Shown: positions 14,920 to 23,031 of the stretch, one piece after another
Numbering within the stretch: the first letter of the stretch is position 1
How the letters are laid out: each line of letters begins with the position of its first letter
From: an uncultured Chloroflexota bacterium
GTDB taxonomy: Bacteria; Chloroflexota; Limnocylindria; Limnocylindrales; CSP1-4
Direction of reading: 5' to 3'
Length of the DNA: 52,603 nt
Assembly: GCA_903822495.1 (NCBI GenBank)
Contig: CAIJPD010000036.1
Span: forward strand, 1 to 52,603
Notes under the pieces: generated by a model
What the model was told of the DNA's origin: nothing
Seen by the model: only the letters and a program-made list of their open reading frames with translations
Databases searched by the model: none
Translations under genes and position numbers: made by a program

Positions 14920-16412
14920 TGGGCGACCACGCCGAGCCGGTCGCGAAGCCCGCCGACCCCGAGACCCAGCGGCGCGCCGCGGCGTCCACCGGGGCAGCGG
15001 CGACGGCAGACGGCGGGACGACACCGTTGGGTGCGGCGCCGGGCATCACGGGTATCGCCGGACTCTCCGGCCATGCCGGCCGCGATCGGCTCGTACTCCG
15101 TTCCGTGCAGCGCAAGGCGGGCAACGCGGCAGCGGTCACCCTCGTGGCGTCGAGCCGGCGGGGCGCGCCGGCGGGCCCGGAGGTCCGACAGGACGCCGAC
15201 GGCGTCCGCATCCAGCGCGAGGTGGCCGTCCAGCGTGCCCCCGCCACCATCGACGGCACCTCGGTCGCCACCTACGCCGATCTCGACAAGTGGTACATGG
15301 ACCGCGTCAAGCGGCTCCAGGCCCAGCGAGAGGACCTGTTGGGCGGGGGCATCGCCAGCCCGGCGGCGATCGCCAGCACGATCTCGTCGGGCCAGTCCGC
15401 CGCTGCCGCGTGCCGCGACGACCCCACCGGCGCGCTGGACGGGGTCCGGGCGATCGGCGCCCAGATCTGGTTCGACAACGACTACCGCAAGGCCGACAAC
15501 GAGGCCGAAGCCGCACGCGGCTCGACCGTCGCGAACCGCCTGGGCTCGCTGAACGCGGCGCTCCGACTGGCAGAGATCCGTCTCCGCTCCCAGGTCCTCC
15601 CCGAGCTTCGCGACAAGCAGCACGCGGACTACATGAAGGGCAACGAGGACGGGCTGCTGGCGACGGCCGACGCGATCGCGACGGTGGTCGATACCGGGCT
15701 GGTCCTCAAGGACGGCATCACCCAGGCCGCCAAGACCCAGAAGGACCTGGTCAGCATCGTCAACGTGGCGCTCATGCAGCAGGGCCACGCGCCGCCCCTC
15801 AACACCAACGCCTGGGTGGGCCGGATCGGCGAGACCCTCGAGGTCGCCAACAAGGCCTGGGCGGGCATCCAGTTGGTCCGGGCCGGCCTCGACATGGCTG
15901 CCGGCGGGAAGACCGGGTCGGACAAGGGAACCGCCGGCGTCAAGGCGATGTCCACGATCATCAGCGCGGGCGGGACGCTGCTCGGCGCGTCCACGGGCAT
16001 GACGCTCTACGCCAACCTGTACATCGGCCCGGCGGTGGACGCCTGCCTCAAGGCACTCGAGGCGCTCAAGGACGTCGCCCGCAAGATCAACCGCGACCTG
16101 ATGGAGCAGGGCCTGTACGACAAGGTCAACTGGGACCTGGAGCCCGGCGGCCGCGCCATGTTCGACTTCATGCGGGCCGTCATGAAGGCCGACGGCGCGA
16201 GTGGCATCCCCGACCCGATCCCGCCCCAGGTCGCGTCCTACCTCGGGGACAACTCCGAGGACCTGGCCCAGGGCGCCAAGGCGGAGGAGATGGAGACCAG
16301 CGGGTTCTGGTTCTGGAAGAAGGCCGACCCCAAGTGGGCCAAGTACTGGATCCACCGGAACCGCGAGAGCCTGTGGGGCATGTTCTACGGGAGCCTGCAG
16401 GTCCCGGGCTAG
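14919..16412 (+). CDS. Putative eCIS cargo protein, hydrophobic helical, unknown activity
   Basis: 497 aa. The first 110 residues are disordered and hold RSVQRKAGNAA (63-71), IQR and VQR motifs shared with the DUF4157 protein and the large effector. Residues about 115-250 are amphipathic helices (LDKWYMDRVKRLQAQREDLL; ALRLAEIRLRSQVLPELRDK). Two hydrophobic helical stretches occur at about 335-385, with a Trp-rich C-terminus (SGFWFWKKADPKWAKYWIHRN). No known catalytic motif was recognised. The helix-rich hydrophobic composition would fit a pore-forming effector, but this is speculative. It is coupled to the ATPase gene and ends in a CTAG shared with the convergent effector gene. Confidence 0.7.
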   Translation: MGDHAEPVAKPADPETQRRAAASTGAAATADGGTTPLGAAPGITGIAGLSGHAGRDRLVLRSVQRKAGNAAAVTLVASSRRGAPAGPEVRQDADGVRIQREVAVQRAPATIDGTSVATYADLDKWYMDRVKRLQAQREDLLGGGIASPAAIASTISSGQSAAAACRDDPTGALDGVRAIGAQIWFDNDYRKADNEAEAARGSTVANRLGSLNAALRLAEIRLRSQVLPELRDKQHADYMKGNEDGLLATADAIATVVDTGLVLKDGITQAAKTQKDLVSIVNVALMQQGHAPPLNTNAWVGRIGETLEVANKAWAGIQLVRAGLDMAAGGKTGSDKGTAGVKAMSTIISAGGTLLGASTGMTLYANLYIGPAVDACLKALEALKDVARKINRDLMEQGLYDKVNWDLEPGGRAMFDFMRAVMKADGASGIPDPIPPQVASYLGDNSEDLAQGAKAEEMETSGFWFWKKADPKWAKYWIHRNRESLWGMFYGSLQVPG

Positions 16413-19400
16413 TCGTTGGCCCCAGCGCCGGCCGGCGGCGGAGCGCCCGCCTGGCCGCCGGCCGGCGCCTGGGAGCTGGTGGGCGAGCCCTCGGGCAGCG
16501 ACATCAGGAACTCTGCCTCCAGCCAGTCCTTGTAGAGCTTGATGAACTGCGTGGTGGTCTGGACGGCGTCGTCCACCATGGCCGCATAGCGCGTCTGCCA
16601 GAGCAGCAGCCGCTGGAACTCGGCCATGTCGGCGCCCGTGCTGGCGAACGTCTTCAGCTCCGCGCCCAACCCCTCCACCGCCGTCTTCGTCGACTTCTTG
16701 AGCGACTCGAGCAGGCCGGTGATGTCCCCCTCGATCGCCGCCATGCGGCCCTCCTTGAGCGCCAGGGCCACCTCGTCGCTGGGCATGTTCTTGAACTTCG
16801 TCAGCTGCTCGAAGAGGGCATCCAGGGCCGCGGCATTGGGGGCGCCCGCCCTGCTCAGCTGGCTCGCCGCGCGTCCGCCGTGCTTGCCGATATCGGTGAC
16901 GTCCTTGGCGACCTTGCCGACGTCGTCGGCCGCGCCGAGGGTTGGCTTGCGCAGCCGGCCGGCGGCTGTCTCCAGCCACTTCGCCTCGTTGAGCGAGGCC
17001 ATGATCCGCTGGGCATTGCTCACCTTGAGCAGCTCCTCGGGGCTCATGTTCACCGCCTCGGCCAGCTTCTTCACGTCTTCGAGGGCGTCCTCGCGGCCCG
17101 TCACCCAGGCATGGACGCCACCACCCACGTAGGCGTCGGCGTGCGAGGCGTTGATCTGGGCCTGCGCCTTGGAGATCTTCTCGACCAGCGGCCCCTTCTC
17201 CTCGGCGGTCTTGGCGTTCTTCAGCTCCTCCATCCAGCCGTCGACCATCCCGGCGACCTTCTTCTGCTCCGTGGGGGCCAGCGGCTCGAAGTCGAGGAAC
17301 GGCTCGCCGACGCCCTTGTCGGCCCAGTCCTTGATCGCCTTGTCGCCGGCTTCGGTGCCCGCCCCGCCGGCCTTCCGGATCTCCGCGCCGGCCACCATCT
17401 TCCGCTCGTAGTCGCCCATCTTCTCGGCGATCTGCTTGCGCGCGACGTCATCGAGACCCTTGACCACGTCGTAGAAGTGGGAGCGGAACGGGTCCACGAA
17501 GATCTCGGCGTCCAGCAGCTTCTTGGCCCCCTCGATGTCCTTGCCCACCCGCCCGGACAACCAGGATTCGGCCTTCTGCTGGAGCTCCGCGGCGGTTCCC
17601 TGGACGATCTGGACATCCAGGTCGGAGGAGGCCTTCTCCGTCCCGGTCCGGACCGCCTTGGACATGCCCTCCGATTCCGTGGCGATGAACGCCTCCAGCT
17701 CCGTCACCAGCTGCTTGCGCCAGCCCTCCAGCACGGCGGCGCTGCCGGTGCCGGCCTTCATCGCCGGGCTCTTCTTGATCGCCGCCCAGCCGCCCACGCG
17801 GTCGAGCGTGCCCGCGACGCCGTGTGTATCCAGGGCGGCCCTGAGCACCTTCTCGCCCTCGACGGCCTCCAGCTCGACCAGCTTGGGGAGCTTCTCCAGG
17901 AGCGCCTTGGTCTCCGCGCTGAGGCCCTTGGAACCCAGCTCCAGGAGCCGCTTGCCGACCTCGCTCCCTTCGCCGCCCACCTTCTTCGCGAGCTCGTCGT
18001 AGGGCAGGCCCGTCAGCTTGCGGACTTCCTCCGGGCCCAGCTCGGCCAGCGCCTTGCCGATGACCTCGCCCTCGTTGATGCCGGCCTTGCCCAGCGTCTG
18101 CAGCGCGGCCCGCGCGCCGCCGGCCGCGCCCGCCTTGCCGGCGTTGAGCAGCCCTCGGCCCTTGACCCACGCCTGTGCGCCCTGGGCCGCGCCCTTCACG
18201 CCCTGCCAGACGTCGACCAGCGCAAACACCGAGTCGAGGATCGCGCTCACCAGGGCCTCGTCCACCTGCTCGCCGGTGACCAGCGCCAGCTCGGGATCCA
18301 CGGTCGCCTGCTGGGCGGTGGACAGGTCGCGGTACTTGTCCCAGCTCATGGCGGCCTGGCCTGCCGAGGCGACCGCGCCGCCGGCGAAGAGCACCGCCCC
18401 AAGGGCCGCCGCGCCGCCGGCGGTCGCGATGCTGGCGAAGATGAAGAACGCCGCGCTGATCGTTCCGATGCCCAGCGTCTTGAGGAGGTTCACGACGGTG
18501 GCGTCGGCGATCTCCTCGCCGGCCACGGCCTTCTCGACGGGCTTCGACCAGTTGGTGCCGGACGGGGCCGGCGACCCGATCAGCAGTTGCTGCTGGATCG
18601 GCGGCATGTCCGTGAACTTGATGCCGTTGCCGATGAGCGGGACGGCCTTGTCGATCTTGCCGGAGAGGTCCGTGAGGGCCGTCGCAATCGCGGCGCGGGC
18701 CGCCTTGATGTCCGTCTTGTCCTTCAGGGCGCCCATGTCGCCCTGGCCGCTGACGCCCATGAAGTACGCCGCCGACGGGTTCTTTCGGATCAGGGCAGCC
18801 TCGGTCATCAGCACGCGCAACCACTGGGCATTGACCTCGTCCCAGGTGGGAGCGCCCTCGAGGGTGTCGCCCGGCTTGTTGGCGGGGTCGAACCTGGCCC
18901 GCTTCTCCTCGGGCTCGCCGGTCTGGCGGTTGAGGGCGCCGTAGTTGATGCCGACCGTCGTGCCGAGCATCTTGCCCTTGACCTCGTTGATCCGCTCCAT
19001 CTCCGGGACGAGCTTCTGGACGTCCTGGACGCTGGCGTCCTGGTCGGTGGTGACCTCCTTGCCCTGCGCCTCCGCCGCCACGCCGGTTCGTTCCATCTCG
19101 GCCAGCACGAGTTCGCGGTTGGCGTTGAGGTTGGCGAGGGCCGTCCCCTCCACATCCTTCTTGAACTTCTCGCGGAGCTGCTCAAAGGCGCCGTGGTCGA
19201 GGATGTCGTCGTTGAGCTTGACGGACTGGCTGAACAGGTCGGGGTTGGCGCGGGCCACGCCCAGCTCGTCGCCCAGGTGCCCCCACGCGTACGCCACCGC
19301 CGCCTTCATGCCCTTGCCCGCGACATCGCGAATGACCACGACCTTCTCGGCGTCGGACTTCTTGTCGAAGTCGTCCCCCAGGCCCGAGAGCGAGACGTCC

Positions 19401-19726
19401 TTCTTGAGGTTGGGGTCCTGGAACGGCATCGGGTCCATGCCGATGCGCTGGACGAAGTGCGCGGTGGCGCGATTCCCCGCCACGCGCTGGAGGTCCATCA
19501 GCGCCGGGGGCGCCGGGCTGTAGTCGTCCGGACCCGCGCCGGCCGCGACGGCACCCAGCAGACCGCTATCCATGACGTGCAGCCCGTCGCCCGCTGCAGG
19601 CGCCGGTGCAGCGGGTGCGGAGCCCGAGCCCGTCACCGCGCGGCCCGGCGCGGCCTTGCCGCCGGCGCCGCTGGCGCGGCCGGATGAGGCGGAGGGGCGT
19701 GCAGGGGCACGACGAGAAGGGGGCAT
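16409..19726 (-). CDS. Large putative eCIS effector with nucleotidyltransferase-like motif
   Basis: 1105 aa. A disordered N-terminus carries MDLQRVAGNRATAHFVQR (78-94), the same motif as in neighbouring cargo-type proteins. A long helical body follows, with Gly/Ala-rich hydrophobic segments at about 415-465 (possible membrane-active helices). At 693-707 the sequence RTGTEKASSDLDVQIV resembles the GS/GT...SDxD active site of nucleotidyltransferases (Asp702, Asp704). A possible third carboxylate is Asp745 in IFVDPFRSH. The C-terminal 350 residues are helical. The role as an injected toxin is inferred from context and the N-terminal motif; family membership needs structural prediction. Confidence 0.75.
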   Translation of the reverse strand: MPPSRRAPARPSASSGRASGAGGKAAPGRAVTGSGSAPAAPAPAAGDGLHVMDSGLLGAVAAGAGPDDYSPAPPALMDLQRVAGNRATAHFVQRIGMDPMPFQDPNLKKDVSLSGLGDDFDKKSDAEKVVVIRDVAGKGMKAAVAYAWGHLGDELGVARANPDLFSQSVKLNDDILDHGAFEQLREKFKKDVEGTALANLNANRELVLAEMERTGVAAEAQGKEVTTDQDASVQDVQKLVPEMERINEVKGKMLGTTVGINYGALNRQTGEPEEKRARFDPANKPGDTLEGAPTWDEVNAQWLRVLMTEAALIRKNPSAAYFMGVSGQGDMGALKDKTDIKAARAAIATALTDLSGKIDKAVPLIGNGIKFTDMPPIQQQLLIGSPAPSGTNWSKPVEKAVAGEEIADATVVNLLKTLGIGTISAAFFIFASIATAGGAAALGAVLFAGGAVASAGQAAMSWDKYRDLSTAQQATVDPELALVTGEQVDEALVSAILDSVFALVDVWQGVKGAAQGAQAWVKGRGLLNAGKAGAAGGARAALQTLGKAGINEGEVIGKALAELGPEEVRKLTGLPYDELAKKVGGEGSEVGKRLLELGSKGLSAETKALLEKLPKLVELEAVEGEKVLRAALDTHGVAGTLDRVGGWAAIKKSPAMKAGTGSAAVLEGWRKQLVTELEAFIATESEGMSKAVRTGTEKASSDLDVQIVQGTAAELQQKAESWLSGRVGKDIEGAKKLLDAEIFVDPFRSHFYDVVKGLDDVARKQIAEKMGDYERKMVAGAEIRKAGGAGTEAGDKAIKDWADKGVGEPFLDFEPLAPTEQKKVAGMVDGWMEELKNAKTAEEKGPLVEKISKAQAQINASHADAYVGGGVHAWVTGREDALEDVKKLAEAVNMSPEELLKVSNAQRIMASLNEAKWLETAAGRLRKPTLGAADDVGKVAKDVTDIGKHGGRAASQLSRAGAPNAAALDALFEQLTKFKNMPSDEVALALKEGRMAAIEGDITGLLESLKKSTKTAVEGLGAELKTFASTGADMAEFQRLLLWQTRYAAMVDDAVQTTTQFIKLYKDWLEAEFLMSLPEGSPTSSQAPAGGQAGAPPPAGAGAND

Positions 19727-19944
19727 GCTCCGTCAAGCGTCCCAGCGGCAGGACGGACGCGCGAGAGCCACGCGGGCGGGCGAGCGTGCGTCCCGGGTTG
19801 CCCGATCGGGCAGACCGCCAGGCCCGCCGTTGCCCAGGCGACCCTTGCGGCGGCGCGATGAGTGCGGCAGGCTTCGTCCTCGGGTGGGCCACCGCCAGCC
19901 GATCCGTGTGCCGGTGTATGTGGTCGGGCCCCCGAGGTACCGAG
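19727..19944. promoter_or_regulatory. Second divergent eCIS control region with shared palindrome
   Basis: This lies between the large effector (minus) and the DUF4157 gene (plus). It contains GTTGCCCGATCGGGC at 19797-19811, identical over 15 bp to the site between sheath and terminator genes (reverse orientation there). A GGGCGAG element lies about 20 bp to its left in both regions. No small gene is supported; an in-frame extension of the DUF4157 frame runs through part of it. Co-regulation of cargo with the particle is inferred. Confidence 0.6.
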
Positions 19945-20811
19945 ATGACGATCCACGAAGAGGCCGATCTCCCCTCCCCTCACGCCGTGCCGGTGTCCGC
20001 CAGGACTCCGAAGGCCGCACCGGAGGTCTCCCGGAGCACGGAGTCGGCCGCGCCAGTGCCGGCAAGCTCACACGCGGCGGCCTTTGCGCTCCAGCGGCTG
20101 GCCGGGAACTCGGCGGTGAGCGGGCTCTTTGCCCAGCGTGATGCCGCGGGCGAGGAAGAGGGCGGCGCAGGACGATCGCCCGTCCTCGACGTCGTGGGCA
20201 AGGGCGGGGGCAGCGCCCTGGACGTCACGCTCCGGCGCGAGATGGAGGCCAGTCTGGGCGCCGACTTCTCCAACGTGCGGCTTCACACGGACGCGACCGC
20301 CAGCGAGTCGGCGCGGGCCGTCAACGCCAACGCCTACACCGTCAACAACGACGTGGTGATCCGCGCCGACCGCTTCTCACCAGGCACGGCCGAGGGCCGC
20401 AGGACCATCGCCCACGAGCTGACGCACGTGGTCCAGCAGCGCAACGGGCCGGTCGCCGGTCGCGACACCGGGTCCGGGATCCGCCTGTCCGACCCGGCCG
20501 ACGACTTCGAGCAGGCGGCCGAGCAGACGGCGTCCGCGGTGGTGGCGGCTGGGTCATCGGCGCAGTCGCGCGCCGGTGCGGCCGGGACGGGGGCCCAGCT
20601 GGAACGCGAGGACGAGGCCGTGCAGGGCGAGTTCGTCCAGCGGGCGGCCGAGGAGGAGGAGGTCGAGGACGAGGCCGTGCAGGGCGAGTTCGTCCAGCGG
20701 GCGGCCGAGGAGGAGGAGGTCGAGGACGAGGCCGTGCAGGGCGAGTTCGTCCAGCGGGCGGCCGAGGAGGAGGAGGTCGAGGACGACGAGAAGGTTCCCG
20801 GCGGGGCCTGA
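19945..20811 (+). CDS. DUF4157 (eCIS core domain) putative metallopeptidase
   Basis: 288 aa from the ATG with GAGG eight bases upstream. Earlier in-frame starts (for example 19858) are possible but lack an SD. Residues 49-64 hold ALQRLAGNSAVSGLFAQR. The DUF4157 domain (about 90-165) has LRREMEASLGADFSNVRLHTDA, AYTVNNDVVIRADRFSPGT and an intact HELTH zinc-peptidase motif (His157-His161) followed by VVQQR. DUF4157 is a known marker of eCIS loci and occurs in toxins and accessory proteins. The C-terminus has three 19-residue acidic repeats each containing FVQR. It may process or escort cargo; activity is not shown. Confidence 0.9.
   Translation: MTIHEEADLPSPHAVPVSARTPKAAPEVSRSTESAAPVPASSHAAAFALQRLAGNSAVSGLFAQRDAAGEEEGGAGRSPVLDVVGKGGGSALDVTLRREMEASLGADFSNVRLHTDATASESARAVNANAYTVNNDVVIRADRFSPGTAEGRRTIAHELTHVVQQRNGPVAGRDTGSGIRLSDPADDFEQAAEQTASAVVAAGSSAQSRAGAAGTGAQLEREDEAVQGEFVQRAAEEEEVEDEAVQGEFVQRAAEEEEVEDEAVQGEFVQRAAEEEEVEDDEKVPGGA
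20608..20778 (+). repeat. Three 57-bp tandem repeats in the DUF4157 gene
   Basis: Three essentially identical 57-bp copies encode EDEAVQGEFVQRAAEEEEV in series. Each repeat bears one FVQR motif in an acidic context. The near-identity at DNA level points to recent expansion and probable copy-number variation between strains. Confidence 0.95.
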
Positions 20812-20814
20812 GGC

Positions 20815-20831
20815 GGCGGGGATGCCCCGCC
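20815..20831. terminator. Hairpin between convergent genes
   Basis: GGCGGGG, loop ATG, CCCCGCC, in the 33-bp gap between the DUF4157 stop and the stop of the minus-strand regulator. There is no T-run, so it is a possible bidirectional, weak terminator. Confidence 0.4.
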
Positions 20832-20844
20832 CCGGGGACGCGTC

Positions 20845-21588
20845 CTAGATCAGGCCCTCGCGGATGGCATACGCCACGGCGTGCGTGCGGTTGCGCAACT
20901 CCAGCCGCGACATGACGTCGTGGATGATGTTCTTGACGGTGCGCTCCGAGTAGAACAGGTGGCGACCCACCTCGGCCGTGTCGAAGCCTTCGGCCAACAG
21001 CCGGAGGACGCCGATCTCGCGCTCCGTGATGCCCGCGAACGTCAGTCCGCGCGGATTGAGCACCTGGCGTTGCAGTTGTCCCACCTGCGAGAGCAGCCGC
21101 CCCAGCAGGTCGGGCGGCAGCGTGCCCTCGTCCAGCGCGGATGAGCGGATTGCCGCCCCCAGCGCCTGCTGCGTCGCCTGGTGGCGGCGCACCACGCCGG
21201 ACACCCCCGCCTCGACCGCGGCGAGCAGCGACTTGTCGTCGATTCGCGTCACCAGCAGCACGATCCGCGTCGTCCCGCGAAGGCGCAGCGAGCGAACCAC
21301 CACGGCCGTCTCCGCGTCCATCTGGTCGGCGATGACGATCGAGACCGCGCCTTCGGGTGCCGCGGTCTCGTCCGCCAACAGGAACTCCCCGCCGGCGCGG
21401 AGCTGGCTGACGATCCCGGCCCGCGAGAGTGGGTCGCCGCCGTGGACCACGACCGTGACCGGCTGCATGGGCGACGGCGGCGCGGCCAGGGCGGCAGCCC
21501 CTGCCGACACCCCAACCCCCGGCACCCCGACTGGACGCAGGGCGGAGAGCCCCTCGCGCACACCTGACCGTACCTGCTCGGCAACCAT
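20845..21588 (-). CDS. LuxR/NarL-type response regulator with degenerate receiver
   Basis: 247 aa from MVAEQVRSGVREG. The start is supported by GGAGGGG nine bases upstream; longer frames run into the divergent promoter. The receiver-like domain is at about 41-160. The usual acidic DD(H) after strand 1 is replaced by GGD (50-52), Asp88 could be the phosphoacceptor (VIADQM), and the conserved Lys is Arg (GVSGVVRRHQ). The GerE/LuxR HTH at about 185-247 is intact (GITEREIGVLRLLAEGFDTAEV, SERTVKNIIHDVMSRL). No kinase gene is nearby. Position between the injection system and the envelope operon makes it a good candidate regulator of both. Confidence 0.9.
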   Translation of the reverse strand: MVAEQVRSGVREGLSALRPVGVPGVGVSAGAAALAAPPSPMQPVTVVVHGGDPLSRAGIVSQLRAGGEFLLADETAAPEGAVSIVIADQMDAETAVVVRSLRLRGTTRIVLLVTRIDDKSLLAAVEAGVSGVVRRHQATQQALGAAIRSSALDEGTLPPDLLGRLLSQVGQLQRQVLNPRGLTFAGITEREIGVLRLLAEGFDTAEVGRHLFYSERTVKNIIHDVMSRLELRNRTHAVAYAIREGLI

Positions 21589-21767
21589 CGAGATGAACCC
21601 CTCCAAGCTCGGCTGAATGCGGTCGTACCGTACGCCCGGGCACTTTCCCGGGATGCAACGTGGACATAACGGGCAATTCGAAGTGCCCCACGTGCCCGGG
21701 CAACCCCACCCAATCGCGCCCAAATTCGCCTTCCCCTGGGGCACGCCCCGCAGATACACTCCCGCCC
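21589..21767. promoter_or_regulatory. Divergent promoter region; leaderless TACACT promoter
   Basis: On the plus strand TACACT (21755-21760) is followed by seven bases and the ATG at 21768, so transcription should start at or next to the start codon. The region also has palindromes: CGTACCGTACG near 21620, CCCGGGCACTTTCCCGGG, and TGCCCGGGCA near 21697. The last resembles the half sites of the eCIS palindrome but lacks its AT centre. On the minus strand TACGGT is a possible -10 for the regulator gene. Confidence 0.5.
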
Positions 21768-23018
21768 ATGGGAGCCACTGCGACGCTGCGCGATTCGGTC
21801 CTGGCCGTTCAACCCGGAGGTCAGGGGCAGACCGAGATTCGGGTCCGTAACGATGGTGCGGTCGTCGACCAGTTCACCATTGACGTCGTCGGCGACGCCG
21901 CGGGCTGGGCGACTGTCGAGCCGGACAGCCTGTCGCTCTTCCCCGGTGCCGAGCAGACCGCCAAGGTCACCTTCAAGCCCCCGCGCGCATCCACGACCCC
22001 GCCGGGCCCGATGCCCTTCGGCGTGCGCGTCCGCTCCAAGGAGGATCCGGCCGGCTCCACCGTGGAGGAGGCCAGCCTCGACATCGCACCGTTCGTTGAG
22101 CCGTTCGCCGAGCTGGTCCCGCGCACCTCGCGCGGCAGCCGGAGCGGCACCCACGAGATCGCGATCGACAACCGGGGCAACGCCCGCCTCAACGCCGAGC
22201 TGGCCGCCGCCGACCCAGACCAGCAGCTCGCGTTCGACATCCAGCCGCCGGCCATCGTGGTGGAGCCGGGGACCGCCGGCTTCGCCAGGATCCGGGTGAA
22301 GCCGGTCAGGACGTTCCTGCGCGGACCCAACAAGAGCCGCAACTTCAGCCTGTCGGTCACCCCCGCCGGCGGCGTGCCCATCAACCTTGACGGCACGCTC
22401 CTCCAGGAATCCGTGCTGCCGCCCTGGTTCCTCAAGGCGGTCGGCCTCCTCCTGGCCGGGTTGATCGCGTTGCTCCTGTTCTGGTTCTTCGTCCTGCGGC
22501 CATCCATCGAGAACGCGGCCAACCAGGCCGTGGAGAAGCCGCTCGCCGCCATCACGAGTGGGGTCAACAACGCCCTCTCGGCCGGAGGCCTGCCCACGAT
22601 GCCCCCGGCTGGCAGTGCTTCGCCCACCCCGGGCGCGGCGACCCCGGCGCCCGGCGCCACGGGCGCGCCATCGGCCAGCCCCGGTGCGCCGTTCATCCCC
22701 GGTCTCGGCACACCGCTCGACGGTCGGCTCGACCGAACAGCCCAGGTCTTCAAGGCCAAGGGCAACACGTACCTCACGGACCTGGTGTTCGGCAATCCCA
22801 ACGGCCGCACCGGGAGCGTGACCCTGCGCCGCAACAGCACGCAGTTGATGACCCTGCGCCTCGAGAACTTCCGCGACCTGGACTTCCACTTCGTCACCCC
22901 GATCGTGCTGGGCGACGGACAGAGCCTGGTCCTGGACCTCTCCTGCGAGGGCGTCACCAAGGTGGAGGACTGCGACCCATCGCTGTTCTACTCGGGCTTC
23001 ATCCGGGTCGGGAGCTGA
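21768..23018 (+). CDS. Membrane-anchored protein with Ig-like (NEW3/COG1470-type) domains
   Basis: 416 aa. There is no signal peptide. Residues 1-215 hold two beta-sandwich domains with the QTEIRVRNDGAVVDQFTIDVVG and GTHEIAIDNRGNARLN patterns of NEW3/COG1470 proteins. One strong membrane helix lies at 222-243 (LKAVGLLLAGLIALLLFWFFVL), followed by a Pro/Ala/Thr linker and a second beta domain (300-416) with two late cysteines. The likely topology is N-in, C-out. In Streptomyces a single-pass membrane protein (CisA) is needed for CIS function, so a comparable membrane-docking role is inferred from place and topology only. It is the first gene of a five-gene operon. Confidence 0.75.
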   Translation: MGATATLRDSVLAVQPGGQGQTEIRVRNDGAVVDQFTIDVVGDAAGWATVEPDSLSLFPGAEQTAKVTFKPPRASTTPPGPMPFGVRVRSKEDPAGSTVEEASLDIAPFVEPFAELVPRTSRGSRSGTHEIAIDNRGNARLNAELAAADPDQQLAFDIQPPAIVVEPGTAGFARIRVKPVRTFLRGPNKSRNFSLSVTPAGGVPINLDGTLLQESVLPPWFLKAVGLLLAGLIALLLFWFFVLRPSIENAANQAVEKPLAAITSGVNNALSAGGLPTMPPAGSASPTPGAATPAPGATGAPSASPGAPFIPGLGTPLDGRLDRTAQVFKAKGNTYLTDLVFGNPNGRTGSVTLRRNSTQLMTLRLENFRDLDFHFVTPIVLGDGQSLVLDLSCEGVTKVEDCDPSLFYSGFIRVGS

Positions 23019-23031
23019 GCCGGGCGGGCCG

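Noticed and set aside
10180..15024. 1614-aa minus-strand open frame across sheath, terminator and ATPase genes
   Set aside because: It is the open antisense/alternate frame typical of GC-rich DNA and contradicts the clear sheath, DUF4255 and AAA+ genes.
15290..19687. 1465-aa plus-strand frame opposite the large effector
   Set aside because: It runs through two well-supported genes, has antisense-like composition (GLG, RHR, VDQ strings) and no domains.
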